Source: Paragordius varius
Taxonomy: Eukaryota > Nematomorpha
Assembly (NCBI GenBank): GCA_964247055.1
Contig: OZ176052.1
Location: forward strand, 7,006,001-7,070,000
Direction: 5' to 3'
Length of the DNA stretch: 64,000 nucleotides
Both the position numbers and the translations under genes were made by a program. The stretch's first letter is position 1. Every line of letters starts with the position of its first letter. The notes beneath the pieces were generated by a model that saw nothing but the letters and a program-made list of their open reading frames with translations, did not search any database and was not told where the DNA came from. Positions 13,701 through 25,620 of the stretch are shown piece after piece.

Positions 13701-15051
13701 GTATTTGATTCTTTTTAACTTTTATTTAAATCATCAAATTTAGATATAAAAAATAATATAACTGGATGATTTGGATAAAATAGGTTATAAATTTATAGGC
13801 TTACATTACATAAGCTTTTATAGGAAAAAGGGTATATTTACTCCGAATAATTAAACCACCTGAATAATTGGTGATCTTATATAATAATAATTATGGCTTA
13901 ATTTCTTTTTTTATTTACAGGTTCCGAAAATATACGCCGGAAAGTGATATATGGAGTTTCGGTATTTTGTTGTGGGAAGTATTTAGTTATGGTCTAAGGC
14001 CATACTATGGTTATCGGGATGTTGAGGTAGCTGAACTCATTACACGCAAACGTTACCTGTTGAATAAGCCTCCGGATTGCCCAAACACCATTTATGACAA
14101 TATAATGCTGCAATGTTGGGATGATGCTCCGTATCGACGCCCTTCATTTAAAGTAAAAATATTGATTATCACAATTAGTTTATGTAAAAAAACCGTCATT
14201 TTTCAAAATAAAAACAAAACATAAGAAAATTGATGTAAAAATAGCCCACACATTACTTATTGATATATAAACTCTGATAACATGTTTGTATTTTATAGCT
14301 AATATCCAAACGACTAAATACGATTTTGAAGAAGCGAATGCCTCAACCATGCCCCCAAAATTCAAACTTTGTGCAAATTGATTCCATTTCAGTTACATCT
14401 TCATCCAAACAAAATAAATTGGAACCGTATACATTATCTTCAATACATACTGGAACTGGTAACTCATTTAACAGTGTCCGAATAAGAAATACATCTTCAC
14501 AATCCAAACAACCCTTAATGACCACGGATGACCTGATAAATACTGGGGACAAAAATGTGAGCAATACTGTTTGGACCAGACAAAATTCTAATCTAGCTCA
14601 AACGTCAAAATCGAATACTAATAATGCAGACATAGAGAATTCTAATGCATTCACGCACGCACATGATAATATCTGTACAACATCCTTTATATTACCGCAT
14701 AAATACATTGATCCAACTATAACACCAAAAATGTTAAACTTTTACAATGTCAACCATAATAGTCAAAATTATATGACGCATGTTTCATCGCCTGACCATC
14801 CCCCACCCCTTCCCAGAACACTACTAATCAATACCTCAACCTCAACTAACTATAAACAAAATGATCAACAGCAGCACCAAATGAAAAACGGATATATTTT
14901 CCAGGGTCTTAACAAATCTTGTGCAGACAAAAATAAAGTTTTCCCACACAATACCAATTTAGAATCTCCGGAGAGTCCGACTCCTCGAGTGTATGAAACT
15001 ATAGATTCTCAATTACGATACTTAAATAAGGATAATCAATTAGTAAAATAA
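4713..15051 (+). CDS. Ror-family receptor tyrosine kinase-like protein without kringle, probable pseudokinase
   Basis: Fourteen exons: 4713-5315, 5464-5587, 5751-5835, 6124-6478, 6561-6725, 7511-7764, 8193-8531, 9870-10120, 10335-10505, 10990-11187, 11266-11412, 11492-11855, 13921-14152, 14299-15051. All junctions are GT-AG and phases close, giving about 1346 residues (vertebrate Ror about 940). Order: Ig domain (FWYKNEAP, GYYRCVIDNG) split by a roughly 130-residue Asn/Ser-rich insert; Frizzled-type cysteine-rich domain (CKDECETLENEIC); membrane segment near 8393-8455; kinase domain; long Asn/Ser tail with PPPLPRT. No cysteines lie between the CRD and the membrane, so the kringle is absent. 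Kinase landmarks: GEGIFG loop, VVVK, DLHEFLLFRSPNSDVG (very Ror-like), HRDLSARN, RWMPPEVIE, WSFGILLWEVFSYG. DFG reads NIG, losing the metal-binding Asp, and the activation segment carries a roughly 45-residue insert. Ror proteins are Wnt co-receptors. The start is uncertain: no signal peptide follows the chosen ATG. An AG at 4704-4705 and a hydrophobic stretch at 4544-4591 suggest an unplaced leader exon. Confidence 0.9.
8704..9713. repeat. interspersed repeat in Ror intron, copy 1 of a 1-1.4 kb family
   Basis: This block fills most of the intron 8532-9869. It begins with two back-to-back hairpins (8721-8733 and 8739-8755) and ends with a tail, ccaccatttt...tttataaatatata, shared with copies near 13430-13490 and, more loosely, 19080-19160. 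It contains blocks such as aaaaagagg and ggtccaacacgtt that recur in the other copies, and an internal duplication (8890-9010 against 9300-9440). There are no coding remnants. Terminal hairpins with internal tandem repeats recall non-autonomous Helitron/Helentron-like elements, but I cannot show a target site or canonical ends. Confidence 0.55.
11920..13582. mobile_element. non-autonomous hAT-like element in Ror intron with perfect 8-bp target duplication
   Basis: The element spans 11928-13574. It starts CAGGGCTTCTTAAACTTTTG and ends with the inverted counterpart (TTTAAGAAGCCCTG). It is flanked on both sides by ATTTAGAT (11920-11927 and 13575-13582), the 8-bp duplication expected of hAT transposons. 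The interior has no transposase. It holds about six degenerate tandem units of roughly 155-160 bp, each with an aaaagcgct...tttgccttt block (near 12231, 12391, 12541, 12710, 12868 and 13021), followed by the same tail as the repeat at 8704-9713. It therefore looks like a hAT shell carrying, or invaded by, another repeat family. It enlarges the intron between two kinase-domain exons to 2,065 nt. Confidence 0.85.
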
Positions 15052-15372
15052 ATTGTATATAATTGTTCAAAAAATATAAATTCTAGTTAATTTTAATAAT
15101 TTTTTTGTTTTTATATCACATATTTCCCCCGGATAGAAAACATTTAATCGTGACAATTAGAAAAAACAAATTATATTTATAAATATATTGAATAACTAGA
15201 TAACATCATTTATTGCGCTGCCACAATTATAACCCTTTTCTATGATAATATAAATATTAAATCTTTGTGCAAACTATTAGTTGTATTATTATTACGAACC
15301 TATAAAAAAATAAAATAAAATTTTCATTTTTGTATTTATATTGATGTTTTGTCATTACCCAACAAATTATTT

Positions 15373-18300
15373 TTAATCCAATTCAACATTATGGTTTTGA
15401 GCAATAATCTTGACAATGTCAAAATGTGAGGCATAGAGTTGTTTTAGATTTGGTAAATTGGCTTTTGTAATGTCAATCCAATTAATGTCGGTTGCATCAT
15501 CTCCTGCCTTTAAGGGAAAATCTTCTAAAATTTTGTAATCCTCGGAATTTGTAATTTTGAGAACTAATGGAATATATAAGAAAGTGATTATAAACGACCA
15601 TATATAACCTTTATTTTGACTCCAAATAAGAAAACTTAATCATCACGCCTGTTTTGTAAATACTTGAAACTTAATTAGACTTCAAAATTAAAATTTATAA
15701 TAATCATTCAAATCATGCGAGTTCGTTTTACATAATGATGTCGGTTCACTAAAGGTGATCCAGCCAGCACCACAGGGATGTAGCAATGAGATTTTGTTAG
15801 CTGAATGATTGTTTAAAGTTTCTAGAAATAAGGTAGCTACACAAGCGATGCGCCAGAAACAATCATTTAATATGGGAAGGGTATCCCCAGTTTACGAAAA
15901 TTGTATTATTGAATAAAACATAGATAGATTCATGTTACAATATAACGAAATAAATAATTTATTAATTAAACGGACAAAGCTAAAAACGTAAATGAATTCG
16001 AGTAATGAAATTAGAAATTATTATATTACAGTATGCATTTTAATGGTTGCTTATTTCACACTATAGTTAGGATGATCGCCACTCAGTGGTGTAAAACAAG
16101 AGTATGTTGAATAACAATATTTTCCTTTCTTTTCTTCATACATTACTGTGCCACTTTAGTGTGAAATAAGCAACCATTATAATGCATAGTGTATAACAAC
16201 TTTTTTTGATCAAAATATTTTCTGGAAAAATTCCAAACCTAATATCTTTGAATAAAAAAACAAAATATGCCATTAAAGCCGATGACATTTTGATGGTTAA
16301 CGATGAAATCATTGAAGCACTACCATCCTATTTGTCTACATATAAAGTCCATAGATTATGTATAACAACCATACATGATATTTTATCGAATGATGAAATC
16401 ATTAAAAGATTAATTTACTCGAAAAACGATAAAAGTTATTGGTTTCCAACCTATAAAACAATCATAAAATTAATTTTTATTGCTATATAAAAGCGCAAAA
16501 CTATGGATTATTTTATTCAAATGGCCATAGCCGAATCTAAGAAACTTAGGAAAAATTAAACATACTTTTGTCATTTTTGACAATGTCACAATTTATGTGA
16601 ACATTCAAAGCCGTAGTTTCCATCCATGCATTATCCGTGTTACGAGGATCATCGACATACCCTTGATAAACAATTGTTGCATGTTTTGCTATTAATTCCT
16701 TGACTGCTTTCACTAGTTGTTTAACTTTATCATTATTTTCTATCATTTTGATATATTAAGTATAACTTTAATTTTATTTAAAAAAATTAATTGCTTATAC
16801 AAAGTATATTTATAAAAGTTTTCCTTTTTTAAACTATCGTTTTTTTCGTTGTCTTACACATTTTTATTTTCTCATATATAAATAATGTTAAGTAGTTTAA
16901 AAAATACATTTCTAGAACTATAAACTAATAATACTGGATAAGTAAAACTTATGGTCAATACCATCTTTTTTAAGAGAAATATAGTTAAATGCCTCCTCCA
17001 AAAATTCACGTGGAGCCGTATCCGAAACCGCGTCTTCCCCAACATCAACAAATCCGCCCGGAAAGGCCCATAAATTATCGTTTTTTCGTTTAATGGCAAG
17101 GAATTGGAGTTTATTGCCTTCAAGGGTCGGTGTAACATTCATGGCTTCTTGTATTATGTCATACAAGTTTTTAGCAGCGTAGGAATTGTGTGAATCAGCC
17201 TTTAAACGGGTTAAAATAATGTCTGAAGCATGATTTGGACCCCATCTACCTACATAAATCAAGTCAAATAAAAGAATAATTTAATTATTATGGTGCAAGA
17301 CATTTTTGCCAAATATATTCAATCATGTAGGTTAAAAAATTGTTTATATTATGAAAAATATAATAGATTTGCATTAAAAATTATCATGCAAACATAAAAA
17401 GAATATATTTTAAGACTTAAATTACTATTTTTTAAATTTGCTATTACAAATATGTTATTATTTTATCTGCTATAGCAAATAACTATTTTTGTTAATATCC
17501 ATTGTGTTTATAAAAACTGGTTATTTAATATAGTTAAGACAATTATATGGTGTAGCTAAAAAATCGAAATCACCAATTTACTTATAGTGTAGTAATGTTA
17601 AATTATTAACAATAAAAAAATTACTAAATTCAAGTTTTCTTAATATATATTTATTATTTGTACTATTTTTTGACACACTTTTACTTATGGCAAAAATTTG
17701 AGATTTAATACAATTATTCAAGCTTTATATGATTATGCGGATTGATATAAAGATGTTCAACGATCTCGTCTGATAGCCATAGTCATTTATACTATCACAA
17801 CCAATCGGACCAACCGGATAGAAAACAGGATTTTGCCATTAGCATATAAAACGATTTTTTTAGTTTGATTAAAGATACTAGCGGTGCCCTGTCATGAGTC
17901 GCAGTGACTTTGTTGGCAATATTAAGGAATCGATAAAATATATTTTCTAAAAAACACGTAATAGGATTAGTATTTAGAAACTTTTTTGTTTGAAGGCGTA
18001 AGCTTCACTGGGTAAAGCACTAACCATGGATTAATTTCAAAATGATTTAATGTTTATGTTTAAACGGCAAATACCTAAAACTATTATATTATATCCATAT
18101 AATCTTTTAATGTCTCCAAAAAATCACTTCGAAACCAAGTTATTTTTATATATTACAGTATTTTACAAAGGGTAGGGCCCTTCCCAGGGGCTAATTTAAA
18201 AAAGACTGGATTTGAGTTTGTGCCTTTAGACGGGAAATATCGAAAAACATTATCCATTTAGTAGAGTTGGGGACCAAATTTTTTATTAAAACAGCTGATT

Positions 18301-19864
18301 TAAATTTTTGTTTAGAAGGGACGTGATACAATGAGTGAGTTCATTTGATAATATAGGTTTTATGAAAACTTTTCAAAGCCATGTTATTTTTATATGGTGG
18401 GGTATTTAAAATATGAAGCTACCCTACGGTTTCTCAGAAAGGGGCTTTAATATTTTTTACATCAAAAATATATCCTCGTGGTATTTTGAAATCAAAAAGC
18501 TTCAAAGCCATGTTTCTAGATAATGGCGTAGTTAATATAATGTAGAGCGCTACCCAGCGGCTAATAAAATAGATCGACTAAAATTTGTGCTTAGCTTTTA
18601 AAGTCATGTCATTTAAAGAATTTTACAGAGGGTGCAAGCCTACAACTAATTAAGATTATGACGGGGATATTGGTATGTCTGTAAATTAAGATGCTTTAAA
18701 CTAGGGAGGTCCAACACGCCTTTTTTGGTACGCAAAAGTGCTTTGAAAAATAAAAATATTGAATTTCAATCAAAAATATACGATTATTTAGAAGATATAT
18801 CACACAAAATGGGGCTTAAAATAAAAAAACCATAAGTTATCAAACAAGCCGCGAAGATGTTTTTGTTAAACACCCCTTTAAACCACAATTTATTTGTTAT
18901 AGTTTATAATTAGGACAAAATTAATTTTTGAAACAGTTTGTTTAACATACGGAGAAAGCGGCTTAATTCGGGGGCTAATTCAAAAATGCGACCGTTTAGA
19001 GCAGCGAATTCGAAAAAAATGTAGTAGGAAGCTGATTAAAAAATTGAACTGATAGTCGGAAAATATAAAATAATTAAATATATTCCACCTTTGAATTTGA
19101 ATGGGTCTACACGTTTTATGTAAATCTCTATTCCAACATTTTATATTTTAATTTATAAATTTTTTTTATTTTTTTTTAAATAATTTGAAATTTGTAATAT
19201 AAAACTGAATCATGATTATTCTGAATAACATAATGTCGATAATAATGTTATAAGATGGGCAATTGTTAAGATTCAAGTGGTGATCGATATGTGTAATTTT
19301 ATAATAGAAGGGTATATCGCAAAATATAGTGCAATCAATGCAAAACATAATTTCCGGAATCGAATATTACATTAATAATTCAAACAAACGTGACAGATTT
19401 GATGGTATAATAATAGTTATACTTTTCACTATAAAATAATATATTCCCACTCTTCATAACCAATATTTAATTTTCACGTATAATTAATCAATACCATTTT
19501 AAAATAAATTATTCAAAAATATTTGGTATATTACCTAAATTTCCCCGTCCCACAATTCCGGTACGACCCATTGTATTTCTCGGGATGCCATTTATGACAT
19601 AATAGTCGCCCAAAAAACTTATTCGGTTGACTCCATTATCTATATGATTCCAATTAAACTTATTATTATTTGTGTTTATGGGGAAATCAGCATATTTTGG
19701 CTGTCTTTTAATATTTTCGGATGTATAATTTTGTGGTGCATACTCATCCCATTGAACATTAAAATTAACCTTATTATATAATTAATATCAACTTTATCGT
19801 CGGGTACAGAGAATCTTTTTTTACTTGACCGTGGATAAATATTATTTCTACATTTGATATGCAT
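15373..19864 (-). CDS. NUDT9: NUDT9-like ADP-ribose pyrophosphatase (Nudix hydrolase)
   Basis: Five exons, read downwards: 19864-19793, 19769-19535, 17249-16962, 16739-16566, 15563-15373. Phases close to give about 319 residues (human NUDT9: 350). NUDT9 hydrolyses ADP-ribose to AMP and ribose-5-phosphate. Family landmarks in order: YPRSSKKRFSVPDDKV, WDEYAPQNYT, GRTGIVGRGNLGRWGPNHASD, FLAIKRKNDNLWAFPGGFVD, the Nudix box, GYVDDPRNTDNAWMET, and KAGDDATDINWIDI followed by LYASHFDIVKIIA. The catalytic REFLEEA part of the box is intact. Eight residues, not the canonical seven, separate the first box Glu from REF. The first intron is only 23 nt; the third exon follows a 2.3-kb repeat-filled intron. 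A mitochondrial leader is not evident, so this resembles the short form. It converges with the Ror-like gene (about 320 bp between stops). The TRPM2 Nudix domain is related, but no channel sequence is present. Confidence 0.93.
15730..15870. other. GC-richer structured segment in NUDT9 intron, possible small RNA
   Basis: Within the intron 15564-16565 lies an island less AT-rich than its surroundings. It contains a perfect 11-bp inverted repeat (15804-15814 with 15857-15867) around a loop that itself holds GCGATGCGC. On the plus strand, upstream of the hairpin, ATGATGT (about 15735) and CTGA (15801-15804) sit where C and D boxes of a snoRNA might. No family is recognised, and it could equally be a decayed transposon end. 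Confidence 0.25.
16027..16193. mobile_element. Tc1/mariner-type MITE, copy 1 (163 bp)
   Basis: The element is 16029-16191, flanked by TA on both sides. Its terminal inverted repeats (cagtatgcattttaatggtt and the matching end aaccattataatgcatagtg) extend over about 40 bp, so it can fold into one long hairpin. A second copy with near-identical ends lies at 42481-42641. It has no coding capacity. It is inserted in an intron of the NUDT9-like gene. Confidence 0.85.
17960..19160. repeat. interspersed repeat in NUDT9 intron, copy 3 of the tandem-unit family
   Basis: The middle of the intron 17250-19534 contains degenerate units of the kind seen at 12130-13490 (accaagttatttttatat..., gggtagggcccttcccag, aaaaatttgtgcttag). 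It ends in a tail like that of the copy at 8704-9713 (tttgaatttgaatgggtctac). The copy is interrupted by a small hAT element at 18702-18875. Boundaries are approximate and there is no coding remnant. Confidence 0.5.
18694..18883. mobile_element. small hAT-like MITE with perfect 8-bp target duplication (174 bp)
   Basis: The element is 18702-18875 between two copies of CTTTAAAC (18694-18701 and 18876-18883). It starts taggGAGGTCCAACACGCC. Its interior (TTTTTTGGTACGC, then AAGCCGCGAAGATGTTT near the other end) is shared with the element at 58567-58754, so the two are copies of one non-autonomous family. It is nested in the intron repeat of the NUDT9-like gene. Confidence 0.75.
19770..19792 (-). 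other. 23-nt micro-intron in the NUDT9-like gene
   Basis: On the minus strand the segment begins GTTGATATT and ends ATAATAAG. Removing these 23 nt joins ...VPDDK to VNFNVQWDEYAP in one frame, matching the human NUDT9 order (PNEKV then the W-x-DY block). Leaving it in shifts the frame. The alternative is a sequencing or assembly frameshift. The GT...AG ends, the exact position and the similar tiny introns in two other genes favour a real intron. Confidence 0.8.
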
Positions 19865-22720
19865 CGTGTAATTTAAATTTGAATAGCCAATAATGAGTGA
19901 GCGATTTCAGATGACATTTAACGATACGAAGGATTTTATCCTGACAATACTGTGTAAAAAATATACGCTTATATACAAAATTAAAAAATGTTTTGATTAT
20001 GTAATGTCATTATAAAAATTATTTGTATAACCAAATCAAGCTTGATACTTTTTAATTTGTAGCACCGCAACCTATATTGCTATAACATGGAATTAAACGC
20101 TTAATTTACAGATCTTAGGTTAAAAATTACATTAGGTTTTTGTATTATGTGACCAGATAGCCTGTTTTTTGCAATACAATACTGGATTTTTTGATAAAAA
20201 CTGCGCCTGTACTGCGCCCACATTTGTACTGCTTTTTGAAATATTAAAAAAGTTAATTTATAAATATTAATTTTTTATTTCTTCAAACATTATTTTACTT
20301 CATATAGTTTGTAAAAATAACCCCATAATTTGTAAAGAAATGGTTCATTTTGCTGTAAAAATCCAAGACTGGCCTATTTTCAATTGGTTAAAATTTTATT
20401 TTCTGCTAGAATTATACATAAATCTAAGGATTAGTGCCTTTTGCGCAGTGACGAAACTATATATCTTGGACTCGACACCGTAAGATTTAGGTGACTCTTT
20501 CACTCAAGGCTTTCGCAAAAAAAGTGTATCAAAATTTAATATTAACAAAATTATTCATGATATCTAAATAAATGTTTGATCAGAAAGTAGTATATTTTTT
20601 GTTATAATTATCAAAAAAATTATATAAAATATTATTATTCCGGTATATTATATAAAATTATTTATATATAATGATTTCGAAATAACCTTTTTTTCGTTTA
20701 AAAAAACTAAGAGTTCCTACGTATACTCATCTAATGTGATGTTTCTTAATTTTTTTCCTAAACTATTTTTTTGCATAAACAAATTTGAGATTTGTTAAAG
20801 CGTACCTTAAACTATTTTAAAGCATGATGGAAACTGTTTAACGCTTTAAGATATAATAAAACTCTTTTTAAATATTCGATGATGTTAAACATTGAGAATT
20901 TTATTTGGTTTATTTACTTGCAATTTTGTAAAAAAACACATTTATAATTTTACACAAAATTAAAACGAACAAATACTTTTACACTTGGATACAACACATT
21001 CATTTCAGTCCCTCGATTCAAATTTAGTTGGATACCCTAGTTGTGTTTAAAACTAAATGAAATATGCAATGAATTGAAATCATGGCAAAAATTTGCATTC
21101 ATATAACAATAATGAACCGTAATATATAAAAAATTTTATTTAAAAATTCATGATATGTATTTTTAAGTAATCAAGGTAAAAGTTTAGTCAACATGACATG
21201 TGTGCATTAGCTAAATATAAACCACTATTTCTGTTTTTAATGTTAGATGAATTTAAATAAAATAGATTTCATTTTAGCGTTAACACTTGGATACAACACA
21301 TTCATTTTAGTTCTTCGAATTAAATTAAGGTAGTTAAATACCCATGGCCTAGAGAATATATTTTACTAAACTCCTTTTGTTGTAAAGTCCTGTCGCTTAT
21401 TTTATATTTACTAATCCCTAATTAACAAATATAACAAAAATTTTGCATTTTGATTCCAGTACATGCTTCATACAGTCGAAGTCGAATTACATATATCTAT
21501 TCTATTTTTATGTTTATATAAGAAATAAAACATTTTTACAAGTATTTTTTTTATAGTCTTATAACATATATTCGAATATCCTTATAAAGATATTTGACAG
21601 TTATTGTATCTGGATAAACAACAATAAAATTAGTCTTTAGACGTTTGATTGGCTTGTTATCAGATTTGTCAAAATTGGTTAATATTAATTGTTATATATA
21701 TGTAATATTATCAGCATTATATTGTGGCCATGGATAAAATATATTTTATTCAGCCCGTTAATTTTGGTGAATTTGGATTGTTCGATGTAATCACAAAGGA
21801 TTCCGATTAAGCATGGAAGGTAATTATAATAGTATAATGAAACTTAATCTCCAAATAATTTATTTAAATTGTTAGTTAATGCAAACGAATCAAGAAGATC
21901 TAGCTCCAAATTATATAAACTTTGCTCATTATAGAATTTTATAAAGAAAACAAAAACACTAGATGCTCTATTTGGGCCTTTTCATTGAACAGTAACATAG
22001 TTTAGATCATGGATGTTGAGTTCAGAAAAAAATGACCATTTTACTGCGAATTTTTATTTATTAACGTTTTATATAATATACAAAAAAACAATTATTTCAA
22101 TAAATGGTTGTTTTTCTGTGGTTTTTGCGCACCAAATTTGGGCCTACTTGGCAAAATATTACGGATCTTTGACAACTCTTAGACAATAGCACCTTGCATA
22201 TAAATATATATACACTTTTGGCACATTAATATTTATGCTTTACGCAATTCCCAACTTTTCCAAAGTCGAAAAAGATGGTTTTGTTACGATTTTATGTTTT
22301 CTTGCGGATTTGAGGCAAGTTTTTTACTGATTTCGTCCTAAATGCCCATAGCAATCAAGATAAATTTGTTTATAGATTACCTTAGTTATGATAGAATTGA
22401 ATGTTGTAAGTGGGTCCTGGATAATTGATTTAGGCCCCTGGATTAAACGGATTATGTTAGGTTAGTTGATATTAGTAGGATTTAAGTGTTTAGTACAAAC
22501 AAATGATTTTGAAAAAGGTAGATTGTCTATTATATAAATATTTTACTGACTACGAAGATGAGGAGTCATTATCCATATAATCGGTCGAATATTATCTGCT
22601 AGTATCAAAATTAACTGAAAATTCTTCTATAATAAATGATATAAATGTTCGTAACGGAAAATATTTTAAATGATATCTTTAAAGGAAGTGGGATCATGCA
22701 AACTAAAAAAATAAGATGTA
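19865..22720. other. gene-free AT-rich region with a short dispersed direct repeat
   Basis: No gene is supported. A block of about 60-70 bp beginning acacttggatacaacacatt occurs at about 20981-21045 and again, diverged, at about 21282-21350, in the same orientation. The rest is AT-rich sequence without recognisable motifs. Confidence 0.5.
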
Positions 22721-22729
22721 TAAAATTCA

Positions 22730-23175
22730 AAAATATTTCTGGCGCCAACCAATTCGAGATGAGAATTTTTTTCAAAACTAAATTTTATTTAGATATTTTG
22801 GTTTAATTATATAATTTTTATTGGGATAGAAGCATAAATTTAAATTAAGGCCATTCTATTCGGTAATTTTTTTTAAAATACCAATTTTAAAATGGTCTGG
22901 GGTATTTGTTACCCTAATTTGAGTCGAAGTGTTAAATCAAAACATGATATTTTGCAAAAATGTTGAAAAATAAAAATGGCGTCCAAGTAGTTTGATATGG
23001 AACTTATTTCTCAAAACCAAATTTCATTTATATATTTCGGATTTATATAATTTTGATTAGGATAGAAGCATAATTTAAAATTGGGGCTGTTTCTTTCAGT
23101 AGTTTTTTGTTAAATTTCAACTTAAATATAGTCTGGGGTATTTTGATACCTTTGAATCGAACTGTTAATCATTCT
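22730..23175. repeat. tandem duplication of a roughly 235-bp unit
   Basis: Two adjacent direct copies (about 22735-22965 and 22970-23175) share, in order, a ggcg-caa start, ttcaaaacYaaattt, ggatagaagcataa, a ggcc/ggct block and gtctggggtattt. They differ at many sites, so the duplication is not recent. No open frame spans it. Confidence 0.65.
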
Positions 23176-23837
23176 GAGTGAACGGTTCGCATAATTGAAT
23201 CAGAAAGTTAAAGTTTTATAACATACTAACCGTTTATATTGTTTCCATCATGTTCAAAATAGTATGAAGTACGCTTTAAAAAAATTTGCTAAAATTTTTT
23301 TGAAAATATGCATTTTAAAAAAAATATATTTAGTCGATAATTTAGCATATATTCAAAAATATTGCAAAATGTCGGAATTTTTGCGTTTATTTTAAGAGAA
23401 CAATCCATTTAAAAAAAACTAAGAATTGGGATTTTCAGTGCCTACATCTAAAATTTTAAATTAAAAGCACCATGATAATCCTGATATTTTCCTATCAGAA
23501 TATATATATATTTTATCTAAATATTTTTTTGAGAATACTAGGTAATATACGACACCGATCGGGTAAAAACAGCAAAAGTATGTTTTAAAATTGTAATACT
23601 GCGTCAAAGTTCAAAATATATGGTCGCAATATTTTTGTAGATTTTAACTTTATACGAGTGTAATTTCCAGAGTAGTGTATTCAAACCTCGGCTAACAGAT
23701 TGCAATCTGTCCTAAAACATTTTATATTTGAATTATCAACTTATTTTGTAGTAAATTATAAATATGTGCATATATGTCGAACAGCTAGGTAATATCGTTT
23801 GGTATTTGTAAGCAATGTGTCATATTTAATTAAAAAA

Positions 23838-24106
23838 CAGGCTATGATTGGCAACCCAAAGCTATCTATTCCTACTGGTCATGCGGCCTTCCGAAATTCT
23901 GCAGCTCGCTAGAATTTGAAATGCAAAATTTTACAAAATTTAAAATTAAATCTATCGAACATTCAATATGTCTTTTCGAATTTTGTCAATGAACTAGCAA
24001 AAATTAAATAATTATTTATGGCTTATGTTTAAAATCAAATAAATTATTTTTAAATACCAATATATTTTACGAATGCGGCTCGCGAAGCCATTTGTTTTGG
24101 AACCTG
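23838..24106. mobile_element. probable decayed hAT-like MITE
   Basis: The ends are loosely inverted (CAGGCTATGATTGGCAACC at the left, TTGTTTTGGAACCTG at the right), with CG-rich subterminal blocks (atgcggcc and gcggctcgcgaagcc) like those of neighbouring hAT elements. No matching 8-bp target duplication is visible, so it is older than its neighbours or misbounded. Confidence 0.4.
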
Positions 24107-24114
24107 TTTTCTAA

Positions 24115-24373
24115 ATCTAGAACAGGAATGGTTGCGGCCCTCCCAGTCTTTTTGTTCGGCCCGCGAAAAGCTCAAAAATACTTAAAGTGTCAATGCTTAA
24201 AAAATCTTTATAAATTTGATAATTCTCGAACAATTTTTTAATTTAATCTATCCATTAGGCATGAATTAAAAAAAATTGCTATTTGTGTTTCCATACTCTT
24301 ATGTTTGTATGTATACCCACATACACTTTAAACGCGGCCCGCAAACCCATTTTAGTTTACCCCTGATCTAGAT
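24115..24373. mobile_element. hAT-like MITE (243 bp)
   Basis: The element 24123-24365 starts CAGGAATGGTTGCGGCCC and ends GTTTACCCCTG, with cggcccgcgaa and gcggcccgcaaa just inside the ends. The flanks ATCTAGAA (24115-24122) and ATCTAGAT (24366-24373) match at seven of eight positions, as expected of a slightly decayed hAT target duplication. Confidence 0.7.
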
Positions 24374-25620
24374 AAAACACGTTAGTAAAAACCTTTATCT
24401 CTAATGACACAGTGTCCACAAAAAAACAAGATGAAATATATATAATATGATAGGAAAATATATCAGGATTATCATGCTGCTTTTAGTTTTGGCTCTTACC
24501 AGATAGAAAGATTTTTACACTTTTGTGGTAAGTGCTCCAGATATTTGCTCACATTATTTTGTTTAAATTTTTTAGGATAGCTAGAATCTCAAAAATATCA
24601 CTAAAATATATTATCCACATTTAAAAAGTAAAATATTACAAAAATTTTTATTAAGATGTGGTTTCCAAAAATCCCAAATATTTTTGATCATCTAAAATGA
24701 GTTATTTCTTTTAAAATAAACGCTAAAATACCGAGATTGCGGGATGAAATTTACATATATGCTTCTTGAGAGCCAATAAAATTTAATTTTTAGCAAAATT
24801 ATTTGTCGTATCTCATCCTATTAGGCATAATGAAAACGGTATAAAAACGCTTTTAGATATTGTAAAATTAGTTATTTATGATTTGAACATTTTTATCGCT
24901 TTGGAATATTAATATAATGGTTCGTTTACTTTGGTGTAACTTTATATAAAAACACAATTTATATTTGAATAAAAACAAACAAATATTTTAAATTGAATTC
25001 GGGGTGAGAGAAATGTTCAGCATCATCGAATTATATAAGTGTTTTTATAATATCTAAGGGTGTATTATATTCATACCTAAAAAAGGATGAAGTACGCTTC
25101 AACAAAATTTTGCTAAAAATTAAATTAAAAATTATGAATTTTTTAAAAAAATATTTTTTTCTGAAAATTTAGCATATATTCAAAAATATCGCGCAATACC
25201 GGAATTGCATTCATTTAAAAAACGAGACCACATCTATTAAACTTGTCTATGTTTTTTTACAAGTAGTTTATGATATATTTTTTGTGATATTGGAAGAAAT
25301 TATTTAGCTCAAACAAAAAAAAATATTACAAAAAATGTGTCAAATTTTGTTATTTATGGAGCACTTACCGCAAAAGTGTCAATCTTATATCATTCTGCTG
25401 CAAAACCAAAAGCACCGAGATTCCTCATATTTTTCTATTGGAATAAATATTTCACATGAAAAACGGCTAAATGCATATAAAAAAGTGAACAGGTAAATGA
25501 TTTTTTTAACAATTCTGGGAAATAAAAAAAAATGTATCGAAATATTGATATGATTTACAAGAAAACTTTTGATCATTAGGCCTTAAAACCCTAATAATTA
25601 TTTAATTTAGGTCATATTTA

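Larger units (their letters stand above)
23230..25440. repeat. foldback repeat cluster (several inverted copies)
   Basis: A block containing gaagtacgctt, tttagcatatattcaaaaat and a cggaatt...gcgtttatttt motif occurs at 23260-23420 and 25085-25240 in one orientation, and inverted at about 24590-24750. The linked block with the SMCYTACCRCAAAAGTGT-like motif lies at 24455-24540 and inverted at about 25360-25440, so 24440-25440 can form a foldback of roughly 1 kb. There is no coding capacity. It is interrupted by the hAT MITE at 24123-24365 and possibly another just before it. Confidence 0.55.

Noticed and set aside
19770-19792. Explaining the NUDT9 interruption as a frameshift in a pseudogene
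   Set aside because: The rest of the gene is intact, the segment has GT...AG ends at the exact place needed, and two other genes show the same feature.
15373-19864. Calling the Nudix gene a TRPM2 channel fragment
   Set aside because: The Nudix fold is shared, but no channel helices are present and the length and N-terminus fit soluble NUDT9.
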